Assembly: GCA_024401695.1 (NCBI GenBank)
Contig: JAKSKN010000002.1
Location: forward strand, 124,001-188,000
Direction: 5' to 3'
Length of the DNA: 64,000 bases
Origin: Bacteroidales bacterium
GTDB taxonomy: Bacteria; Bacteroidota; Bacteroidia; Bacteroidales; UBA932
Part shown: piece after piece, positions 57,590-64,000 of the stretch
Layout of the letters: every line of letters begins with the position of its first letter
How positions within the stretch are numbered: position 1 is the first letter of the stretch
The notes under the pieces: generated by a model
Seen by the model: only the letters and a program-made list of their open reading frames with translations
Databases searched by the model: none
What the model was told of the DNA's origin: nothing
Position numbers and translations under genes: made by a program

Positions 57590-57682
57590 AAATATCTCTA
57601 GCAATTTTCTGCGTCGTGGAAGCATTTCGGACAATAGATTCCGATTCGCTGCCACGACGCGAAAATTTACTGGGAGATATTT
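57590..57682. repeat. REPIN-like 93-base palindrome upstream of RAYT gene 2
   Basis: Two inverted arms of about 30 bases, AAATATCTCTAGCAATTTTC...GCGTCGTGG (57590-57619) and CCACGACGCGAAAATTTACT...AGATATTT (57652-57682), pair with few mismatches around a centre that has its own TCGG/CCGA hairpin. The shared core is CCACGACGC. It fills most of the 227-base gap 57579-57805; the rest of that gap shows no further feature. Confidence 0.75.
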
Positions 57683-57805
57683 GATTTGTGGAATATCAAT
57701 TATTATTTTGCGACATCTTTAATGCATTTCGACGGGGAGAGTGTTCGTGTCGAAAGAAATTGAAGGGAAGAACAGAAGTTGAATGTTTAAAAATGAAATG
57801 CATCA

Positions 57806-58789
57806 ATGCGAAAAACGTATCATTTATGCCTCTCTTCTCACGATGAGGTGCTATTCCGTTCCAAGGAAGATTTTATCAGAGGATTCAATTGCTTTGCAGA
57901 AGCAATATTTCAAACAGAATCCAGGGCTCTGGCAGATGGAGAGATGACAACCCATCTGCATTTTGGTATCCAGACAGACAATTACAAACAGGTGATGTAT
58001 TTGTCGAGATTCGCATACTCCAGATATTTCAATAACAAGTACTGCAGGAAAGGCCGGTTTGGAGAGAAACAATATTTTTGTCTGGAGGTCAATGGGGTGC
58101 GGCATATGACAGCATGTGTCAGCTATATTATGCGACAAGGACTGCATCACGGTTTGTCGGAAACGCCGTTCGGATATGAGTATTGTTCAAGTAACGTGAT
58201 TTTTCAAAAGCAATTGGGTAAGTCCCCGGAGACAGACCTTTTGCCCGATAAATCCAAATACAAGTTTTTAAGCGGCAATGCCAATTCAAAGGATTATTCC
58301 GGATATAGGATGAGTTCAAGTGGCCTGCTTCTCAGGGAGGATGTTATAGATACCTCATATGTGGAAGAAATATATCTGACTCCAAAGAATTTCCTTTACA
58401 ATATGACAAGACAGTCTGATGAGAAATGGGTGCAGGAGCAGAAGGAAGAGAATCCGAAAGTAGCTCCTGTTACTTTGGATATCATTGAAAACGGAGTGCC
58501 TGATTCTGAAATCAATCATCTTAAATCAAATGAAAGAGGCCGGGTGGATTATACCCCTATCAGAGATCTTGAATTATGTTCGATGATTGATAATCAATAC
58601 TTGCCTTCATATTTCAAAGAAGGAGAAGAACGGTCAATCTATCTTTTGCCAGTAGCAAAGCGGGCCGAAATCGGGAATTCAATCTGGACTGCAACGAGAT
58701 CCGGTCGCAGCTGGTCAACAGAAACTAATGGCAGAGTGACCGTTCCGCAAATTCGTCGGTGTTTGGCACTGGACCACGACAGTAAATAA
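57806..58789 (+). CDS. RAYT-like HUH/Y1 transposase 2
   Basis: REP-associated tyrosine transposase-like protein of 327 residues. The HUH motif is TTHLHFGIQT near residue 52 and the catalytic tyrosine probably lies in CVSYIMRQGLHHGLSE, followed by FGYEYCSSN, the counterpart of the Y-W-SSY block. The C-terminus has a short recognition-like helix (TVPQIRRCLAL). Codon use is AT-rich compared with the flanking genes. It is homologous to the protein at 13396-14295 (both begin with K-Y-HLC and share spacing of HUH and Tyr) but clearly divergent. Palindromes with the CCACGACGC core lie on both sides, one overlapping its 3' end; these are the likely target elements. Confidence 0.75.
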   Translation: MRKTYHLCLSSHDEVLFRSKEDFIRGFNCFAEAIFQTESRALADGEMTTHLHFGIQTDNYKQVMYLSRFAYSRYFNNKYCRKGRFGEKQYFCLEVNGVRHMTACVSYIMRQGLHHGLSETPFGYEYCSSNVIFQKQLGKSPETDLLPDKSKYKFLSGNANSKDYSGYRMSSSGLLLREDVIDTSYVEEIYLTPKNFLYNMTRQSDEKWVQEQKEENPKVAPVTLDIIENGVPDSEINHLKSNERGRVDYTPIRDLELCSMIDNQYLPSYFKEGEERSIYLLPVAKRAEIGNSIWTATRSGRSWSTETNGRVTVPQIRRCLALDHDSK

Positions 58790-58813
58790 TAACATTGCTT
58801 TTCATTGTCGTGG
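58774..58813. repeat. REP-like hairpin at the 3' end of RAYT gene 2
   Basis: CCACGACA and TGTCGTGG, eight-base perfect arms 24 bases apart, overlapping the last codons of the transposase gene. Same core as the upstream REPIN-like element. Confidence 0.65.
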
Positions 58814-58845
58814 TGGTATAATATCTCTATGTGATGGATTTGCTG

Positions 58846-58885
58846 CCTCGACAATGAATTTCTGCATTAAACTTATGCGTCGTGG
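58846..58885. repeat. Second REP-like inverted pair downstream of RAYT gene 2
   Basis: CCTCGAC (58846-58852) and GTCGTGG (58879-58885), preceded by AATATCTCTA at 58820-58829, identical to ten bases at 57591-57600 in the upstream element. Degenerate member of the CCACGACGC family, abutting the next promoter. Confidence 0.55.
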
Positions 58886-58898
58886 TTGGAATTTGTTG

Positions 58899-58906
58899 TA
58901 GCTTTG
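58899..58906 (+). promoter_or_regulatory. -7 box of the EamA transporter gene, probably leaderless
   Basis: TAGCTTTG, exact TAnnTTTG, ending six bases before ATG 58913. This position also rules out the TTG at 58886 as a start. The palindrome at 58846-58885 lies just upstream, so the mobile element may have altered the -33 region. Confidence 0.6.
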
Positions 58907-58912
58907 CGCGAT

Positions 58913-59869
58913 ATGACTGGTAACGGAAAAGACACATTGATAGGAAACCTTGCCTGCGCAGGAGCCTATGCCATATTCGGACTGAATCTGGTTGCTTGCA
59001 AGAATATAGCTAACTGCGGACTGATAAGCCCGATGGCACTGTTCTGCCTGCGCGCGCTCGGGGCACTGATCCTTTTCTGGATAGCTTCCGCTTTTCTGCC
59101 AAAAGCGGAGAAGGCTGAGAAGGCGGAGAAGGTGGAGCGCCGCGATATGTTAAAAATCGCGGCGGCATCATTCCTCGGCCTCTTCCTCACCCAGATTTCC
59201 TTCCTGAAGGCGATTACCATGACTACGCCCGTGGATGCATCACTGATAAGCCTGCTCAGTCCGATTGCTGCAATGATAGTAGCTGCAATTGTTCTCAAAG
59301 ACAAGATAACGAAGCACGGAGTCGTCGGGCTGGCAATCAGTTTCGCCGGCGTGGTCTTCATTGTCCTGAACAGCGTGAGCATACGCTCAGGGGCGTCGGA
59401 GACATCGATATTGGGCATTGTACTGATGGTTGTGAACGTACTGAGCTTTGCGACATACGTAGGAATCTTCAAGCCGCTGATCAAGAAGTACCGTGTGGTG
59501 ACCTTTATGAAATGGATGTTCATGTTCGCCACGTTGTATTCCCTTCCTTTCGGCATCAGAGACCTGGCCACAATACCGTACGCGCAGATTCCGGCAAACA
59601 TCGTACTGCAGATTCTTTTCGTGGTGGTCTTTGCCACCTTCATCGCATACTTCCTTATCCCTATTGGCCAGAAACGCATCAGCCCTATGATTGTCTGCAT
59701 GTACACCTATCTCCAGCCGGTAATCGCAATGTCCATAAGCTTTGCTCTGGGCCTGGACACGATGACCTGGCCCAAAGCGATCGCAACAGCCTTTATATTA
59801 ATAGGAGTAAGCATCTGCAACTTCTCACCGAGGGAAATCGTCAGGAAACCGCACCCGCAGGCGAATTGA
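58913..59869 (+). CDS. EamA/DMT-family transporter
   Basis: Ten-helix drug/metabolite exporter of 318 residues with two EamA repeats; the first starts at NLACAGAYAIFGLNLV and the second at ILGIVLMVVNVLSFATYVG. A charged loop near residue 75 contains three KAEKAEK-type repeats. Conserved prolines are in LISLLSPIAAMIVA and YTYLQPVIAM. Substrate unknown. A terminator follows. Confidence 0.9.
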   Translation: MTGNGKDTLIGNLACAGAYAIFGLNLVACKNIANCGLISPMALFCLRALGALILFWIASAFLPKAEKAEKAEKVERRDMLKIAAASFLGLFLTQISFLKAITMTTPVDASLISLLSPIAAMIVAAIVLKDKITKHGVVGLAISFAGVVFIVLNSVSIRSGASETSILGIVLMVVNVLSFATYVGIFKPLIKKYRVVTFMKWMFMFATLYSLPFGIRDLATIPYAQIPANIVLQILFVVVFATFIAYFLIPIGQKRISPMIVCMYTYLQPVIAMSISFALGLDTMTWPKAIATAFILIGVSICNFSPREIVRKPHPQAN

Positions 59870-59883
59870 TATAGAAACAAAAG

Positions 59884-59911
59884 CTGCCGCAGATTGTTGC
59901 ATCTGTGGCAG
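59884..59911 (+). terminator. Terminator of the EamA transporter gene
   Basis: CTGCCGCAGAT/ATCTGTGGCAG, eleven-base stem with one G-T pair and a six-base loop, followed by TTATTGTTG. Confidence 0.65.
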
Positions 59912-59939
59912 TTATTGTTGAATATCGCTTACTTTATGC

Positions 59940-59977
59940 TACGGATGCAATGGCGGAATTCCATCATTGCATCCGTA
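59940..59977 (-). terminator. Hairpin downstream of nifJ
   Basis: TACGGATGCAATG/CATTGCATCCGTA, 13-base perfect stem nine bases after the nifJ stop. The T-tract on the minus strand is weak, so it may be a terminator or an mRNA-stabilising hairpin. Confidence 0.55.
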
Positions 59978-59985
59978 CATAAGCA

Positions 59986-62900
59986 TTACTGATTCGCAAG
60001 CTTCTTGTAGGTCTCGAGACGGATCTTCGCGAACTCTTCGGTCTTTGCGAGAAGCTCTCCTGCAGTTTCAGGGAAGAGCTTCTGAAGAGAAGCGAAACGG
60101 ACCTCGCCCTTGAGGAAGTCCTGGAACCTGGTCCAGTCAGGCTCCTTGGAATCGAGAGTGAACGGATTCTTGCCGGTGCCTTCGAGAGCTGGATTGTAGC
60201 GGTAGAGATGCCAGTATCCGCATTCGACGGCGAGCTTCTCCTCCTTCTGGCTCAGGCCCATACCTGCCTTGAGTCCGTGGTTGATACAAGGAGCGTATGC
60301 GATGATGAGTGACGGACCGTCATATGCCTCAGCTTCCTTGATTGCGTTCATATACTGAACAGGGCTTGCACCCATTGCAACCTGGGCAACATAAACATAG
60401 CCGTAGCTCATAGCCATCATACCGAGATCCTTCTTGCGGATCTTCTTGCCTGAAGCGGCGAACTTGGCGATCGCGCCGGCAGGTGTAGCCTTGGAAGACT
60501 GGCCGCCTGTGTTGGAGTAAACCTCGGTGTCGAGAACGAGGATGTTGACGTTTTCGCCTGAAGCGAGGACGTGGTCGAGTCCGCCGTAACCGATATCGTA
60601 TGATGCACCGTCACCGCCGAAGATCCACTGGCTGCGTGCAGGGATGAACTGCTTGAGGTTGAGGAGGCTCTTGCAGGTGTCGCAACCGCAGGCTTCCATC
60701 ATAGGCACGAGGGCGTCGCATACCTCGCGGGTGGCAGCATAGTCGTTCTTGTTGTCAAGCCACTTCTGGAAAAGAGCCTTCATATCGTCGGAGCACTTCT
60801 CGCACTCGAGGCCCTTTGCCATCAATGCCGCTACAGTCTCGCGGACGCGGTCTGAACCGAGGTGCATACCGAGACCGAATTCGCAGAAGTCCTCGAAGAG
60901 GGAGTTCTGCCAGGCCGGACCGTGGCCGTTTGCGTTGGTGCAATATGGAGAAGCAGGGAAGGAGGCGCCGTAGATTGAAGAGCATCCGGTTGCATTGGCA
61001 ATCATCATATGGTCGCCGAAGAGCTGGGTGATGTTCTTGATGTACGGAGTCTCGCCGCAACCTGCGCAGGCTCCTGAGAATTCGAAGAGAGGCTGTGAGA
61101 ACTGGGCGTTCTTCATATTTGACTTAGGGTCGAACGGAGTCTTGTAGCCGACCTTTGAGTTGAGGTAGTCGAAGTTGGCCTGCTCTGCGGTGTTCTCGAG
61201 GTAATCTGCCATTACGAGGGCCTTTTCCTTCGCAAGACATACGTCAACGCAGTTGCCGCAACCGGTACAGTCTGCGACTGAAACTGCGAGAGCGTATTTG
61301 TATTCCTTGAGGTTGGCCTTGCCGTCTGCCATCTTGACGCTCTTTGGAGCTGCGGCAGCCTCGTCGGCCGTAAGAAGGAACGGACGGATGGCTGCGTGAG
61401 GGCAGACGAATGCACAACTGTTGCACTGGATACATTTCTCAACATCCCATACAGGTACGCTGACTGCAACGCCGCGCTTCTCATAAGCTGCGGTGCCTGC
61501 AGGCATTGTGCCGTCCTGATATGGAAGGAATGCGCTGACAGGAAGGGTGTCGCCGCACTGTGCATTGACGATGTCGGCAACGTCCTTGACGAATGGCGTG
61601 GCGAGACGGCCTGCGTTCGGGTTGACGAACTTGGCGTTGATCTTCGCCCAGGAAGCAGGGACTGCAACTTCGGTGAATTCGCCGCCGCGGTCGATGGCTG
61701 CGTAGTTCATATTGACTACGTTCTCGCCCTTCTTGCCGTAGCTCTTGAGGGCTGCGTCCTTCATATATTTGACTGCGTCCTCGTAAGGAATGATGCCTGA
61801 AATCTTGAAGAATGCGCTCTGGAGGATGGTGTTGGTCCTTCCGCCGAGGCCGATTTCAGCGGCGATCTTGGTGGCGTTGATTATATAAAGCTTGATGTGC
61901 TTGCGACCGATGGTGGCCTTTGCGTGGTCAGGGATGCGCTTGAGTGTCTCTTCCTCGTTCCAGAGAGAGTTGAGGAGGAGGCTGCCGCCATCCTTGATGC
62001 CCTTGAGGACATCGTATTTCTCAAGATATGAAGGCACGTGGCAGGCAACGAAATCAGGGGTGGAGACAAGGTATGGGGCCTTGATAGGGTTGTCACCGAA
62101 ACGGAGGTGAGAGCAGGTGTAGCCGCCTGACTTCTTGGAATCGTAGTCGAAGTATGCCTGGCAGTATTTGTCGGTGTGTGTACCGATGATCTTGATGGTG
62201 TTCTTGTTGGCGCCGACGGTGCCGTCTGAGCCGAGTCCGTAGAACTTGCACTCTGTGGTGCCCTTCTTCACGATGGAGATCTCACCCTTGACAGGGAGGC
62301 TCTTGAAGGTGACGTCATCGACGATGCCGATGGTGAAGTCTGACTTAGGGGACTTGCGCTCGAGGTTGTCGAATACGGCGATGATCTGTGCAGGAGATGT
62401 GTCCTTTGAGCTGAGACCATAGCGGCCGCCTACGATGAGAGGTGCGTTGTCCTTGCCCTGGAAGAGCGCCTTGACGTCGAGGAAGAGAGGCTCTCCGAGA
62501 GCGCCCGGCTCCTTGGTGCGGTCGAGGACGGCAATCTTCTTGACGCTTTTAGGAAGCACCTTGAGGAAATATTTCTCTGAGAACGGACGATAGAGGTGGA
62601 CGGTGACGAGACCGTACTTGCGTCCGTGCTCTGAAAGATAGTCGATGGTCTCCTTGATGGTTTCGGTTACGGAACCCATTGCGACGATCACGCACTCGGC
62701 GTTTTTCGCGCCGTAGTATTCGAATGGACGGTATACGCGTCCGGTGAGCTCGCTGATCTCGCCCATATAGCGTGCAACGATGTCCGGAACTGCTTCGTAT
62801 ACCTGGTTGCGTGATTCTACTGCCTGGAAATAAACGTCACCGTTCTGTGCGGTACCGCGGGTGACTGGTGCCTCAGGGTTGAGGGCTCTCTTGCGGAATG

Positions 62901-63510
62901 ACTCGAGAGCCTTGTCGCTTACCATTGCCTTGAGGTCAGCCTCGTCGATGGTCTCGATCTTCTGGATTTCGTGTGATGTGCGGAAACCGTCGAAGAAGTG
63001 GAGGAAAGGCACTGAAGCCTTGATGGCTGAAAGATGTGCTACGGCGGCGAGGTCCTGGGCCTCCTGGACTGAACCTGATGCGAGCATCGCGAAGCCGGTC
63101 TGGCGGCAGGCCATCACGTCCTGATGGTCTCCGAAGATTGAGAGGGCGTGTGATGCGAGCGCGCGGGCGGACACGTGGAAAACGGCCGGGAGCATTTCAC
63201 CTGCAATCTTGTACATATTAGGGATCATCAGAAGAAGACCCTGGGAAGCGGTGTAGGTGGTGGTGAGAGCGCCGGCCTGGAGAGAGCCGTGAACTGCACC
63301 GGCTGCGCCGGCTTCGCTCTGCATTTCAGTAACCTTTACGGTCTCGCCCCAGAGGTTCTTCTTTCCGTGGGCGGCCCACTCGTCTACATTCTCCGCCATT
63401 GTAGAAGACGGTGTGATAGGGTAGATGGCCGCGTGCTCGCTGAACAGATAAGCGATGTTCGACGCGGCCTGATTACCATCACAGGTGATGAATTTCTTTT
63501 CTTTAGCCAT
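59986..63510 (-). CDS. nifJ: Pyruvate:ferredoxin (flavodoxin) oxidoreductase, single chain
   Basis: Cytosolic enzyme of 1174 residues converting pyruvate and CoA to acetyl-CoA, CO2 and reduced ferredoxin, typical of anaerobes. Domains I-II open with CDGNQAASNIAYLFSEHAAIYPITPSSTMAE (YPITPSSTMAE is the pyruvate-binding block). Two ferredoxin-type clusters are CIQCNSCAFVCP and CTGCGNCVDVC, the third cluster involves CAGCGETPY. The TPP motif is GGDGASYDIGYGGLDHVLASGENVN, here GGDGASYDIGYGGLDHVL, and YSNTGGQSSKATP. Full length. It has its own promoter after the fabD terminator. The ferredoxin at 52282 is a candidate electron acceptor. Confidence 0.97.
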   Translation of the reverse strand: MAKEKKFITCDGNQAASNIAYLFSEHAAIYPITPSSTMAENVDEWAAHGKKNLWGETVKVTEMQSEAGAAGAVHGSLQAGALTTTYTASQGLLLMIPNMYKIAGEMLPAVFHVSARALASHALSIFGDHQDVMACRQTGFAMLASGSVQEAQDLAAVAHLSAIKASVPFLHFFDGFRTSHEIQKIETIDEADLKAMVSDKALESFRKRALNPEAPVTRGTAQNGDVYFQAVESRNQVYEAVPDIVARYMGEISELTGRVYRPFEYYGAKNAECVIVAMGSVTETIKETIDYLSEHGRKYGLVTVHLYRPFSEKYFLKVLPKSVKKIAVLDRTKEPGALGEPLFLDVKALFQGKDNAPLIVGGRYGLSSKDTSPAQIIAVFDNLERKSPKSDFTIGIVDDVTFKSLPVKGEISIVKKGTTECKFYGLGSDGTVGANKNTIKIIGTHTDKYCQAYFDYDSKKSGGYTCSHLRFGDNPIKAPYLVSTPDFVACHVPSYLEKYDVLKGIKDGGSLLLNSLWNEEETLKRIPDHAKATIGRKHIKLYIINATKIAAEIGLGGRTNTILQSAFFKISGIIPYEDAVKYMKDAALKSYGKKGENVVNMNYAAIDRGGEFTEVAVPASWAKINAKFVNPNAGRLATPFVKDVADIVNAQCGDTLPVSAFLPYQDGTMPAGTAAYEKRGVAVSVPVWDVEKCIQCNSCAFVCPHAAIRPFLLTADEAAAAPKSVKMADGKANLKEYKYALAVSVADCTGCGNCVDVCLAKEKALVMADYLENTAEQANFDYLNSKVGYKTPFDPKSNMKNAQFSQPLFEFSGACAGCGETPYIKNITQLFGDHMMIANATGCSSIYGASFPASPYCTNANGHGPAWQNSLFEDFCEFGLGMHLGSDRVRETVAALMAKGLECEKCSDDMKALFQKWLDNKNDYAATREVCDALVPMMEACGCDTCKSLLNLKQFIPARSQWIFGGDGASYDIGYGGLDHVLASGENVNILVLDTEVYSNTGGQSSKATPAGAIAKFAASGKKIRKKDLGMMAMSYGYVYVAQVAMGASPVQYMNAIKEAEAYDGPSLIIAYAPCINHGLKAGMGLSQKEEKLAVECGYWHLYRYNPALEGTGKNPFTLDSKEPDWTRFQDFLKGEVRFASLQKLFPETAGELLAKTEEFAKIRLETYKKLANQ

Positions 63511-63571
63511 AATATTCGAGATATAATTTTGATTAGTTTTGAGTCATTCGGGACGCTTCTGCGCGAACATA

Positions 63572-63579
63572 CAAATATA
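63572..63579 (-). promoter_or_regulatory. -7 box of nifJ
   Basis: TATATTTG on the minus strand, exact TAnnTTTG, with a leader of about 56 bases before the start codon at 63510. Confidence 0.55.
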
Positions 63580-63590
63580 CGAATAAAAAA

Positions 63591-63615
63591 CCGGAATTCT
63601 GTCATTGAATCCCGG
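63591..63615 (-). terminator. Terminator overlapping the end of fabD
   Basis: CCGG-ATTC/GAAT-CCGG type stem (one bulge) with the fabD stop codon in the loop region, followed on the minus strand by TTTTTTATT. Confidence 0.75.
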
Positions 63616-64000
63616 TGATATTCACTTCTTTTTGTTCGGCTGCCGCAATTCGCTTCACTAGCCCCTGCAGAACGGTCCCCGGACCTATCTCCAGAAAGTC
63701 TGAAGCGCCGTCGGCAAGCATTGCCTTGACGCTCTGCGTCCACCTCACAGGCGAGGTCAGCTGCTTCAGAAGGTTCTCCTTGATGCGTGCGGGGTCCGTT
63801 TCCGCACAGGCGGAGACATTCTGATATACGGGGAACTTAGGCGCGCGCACCTCTGTGGCCCTGATGGCTTCGGCAAGTTCGGTGCGGGCGGGTTCCATAA
63901 GAGGGGAATGGAATGCTCCTCCGACGCCGAGCGGCAGAGCCCGTTTCGCTCCTGCGGCCTTGAGCGCTTCGCAGGCCGCGGCGACAGCCTCGACGGTTCC
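63602..64000 (-). CDS. fabD: Malonyl-CoA:ACP transacylase (5' end cut by window edge)
   Basis: C-terminal part, about 132 codons, of FabD, which loads malonyl groups onto acyl carrier protein for fatty acid synthesis. The catalytic histidine lies in GAFHSPLM; VYQNVSA, LTSPVRWTQSV and FLEIGPGTVLQGLVKR are standard FabD blocks. The nucleophilic serine (GHSLG) lies outside the window. The coding frame continues to the window edge, upstream of the internal Met at 63898. The gene ends inside a terminator hairpin. Confidence 0.95.
   Translation of the reverse strand, partial: GTVEAVAAACEALKAAGAKRALPLGVGGAFHSPLMEPARTELAEAIRATEVRAPKFPVYQNVSACAETDPARIKENLLKQLTSPVRWTQSVKAMLADGASDFLEIGPGTVLQGLVKRIAAAEQKEVNITGIQ

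Overview
The window is a 64 kb piece of a Bacteroidota (Bacteroidales-type) chromosome. The evidence is a SusC/SusD pair, promoters of the TAnnTTTG (-7) type in front of many genes, a DUF1573 protein, TPR/TolB-type lipoproteins with Bacteroidota lipoboxes, a split TldD/PmbA pair and a single-chain pyruvate:ferredoxin oxidoreductase. The base composition is moderately GC-rich. The species cannot be named from the sequence alone; an anaerobic gut-type Bacteroidales is the most likely source.

Layout. (1) 1-8.9 kb, minus strand: trkA (cut by the window edge), a GT2 glycosyltransferase and an FKBP isomerase with a Cys/His-rich tail; then a tightly packed six-gene operon, pepD - GH78-like remnant - TIGR02757 protein - zeta-type kinase - tldD - pmbA. 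(2) 9.0-10.7 kb, plus strand: a POT peptide transporter. (3) 10.7-14.5 kb: a GH2 enzyme and a RAYT-like HUH/Y1 transposase between two 120-bp inverted repeats (93% identical by my alignment). (4) 14.6-24.2 kb and 33.3-44.4 kb: a mannan-utilisation locus in four minus-strand units: GPH transporter-GH5-GH94-GH36; GH26-GH130; SusC-SusD-surface glycan-binding lipoprotein; and 2-epimerase plus a GH5-CE7 fusion next to an AraC-type regulator. (5) 24.3-33.2 kb, splitting the mannan locus: three paralogous pairs of a TPR/DUF6057-type protein and a beta-propeller lipoprotein with one CxxCH haem-c-like motif, plus a DUF4369-like lipoprotein. (6) 44.5-56 kb: a Rid-family protein, two small unknown proteins, rpsF-rpsR-rplI, acyltransferase, ABC exporter, parE, DUF1573, a 56-residue ferredoxin, a HAD phosphatase and an M16 peptidase. 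(7) 56-59.9 kb: a LysR-HTH/MTA-SAH-deaminase fusion, a second RAYT-like gene flanked by a different palindrome family, and an EamA transporter. (8) 60-64 kb: nifJ and the 3' part of fabD.

How the mannan genes probably work together (inference from family functions): the surface lipoproteins GH26 and GH5-CE7 cut and deacetylate (galacto)(gluco)mannan. SusC/SusD and the glycan-binding lipoprotein import oligosaccharides. Periplasmic GH36 removes galactose and a GH5 endoglucanase-like lipoprotein trims glucose-containing stretches. The GPH symporter brings disaccharides inside, where the 2-epimerase turns mannobiose into mannosyl-glucose, GH130 phosphorolyses it, and GH94 phosphorolyses cellobiose.

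The most unusual parts are the CxxCH-propeller/DUF6057 cluster, the two RAYT-like genes each with its own palindrome family, the LysR-deaminase fusion, the GH5-CE7 fusion and a set of promoters so close to their start codons that the transcripts should be leaderless or nearly so. No tRNA, rRNA, CRISPR array or prophage was seen.
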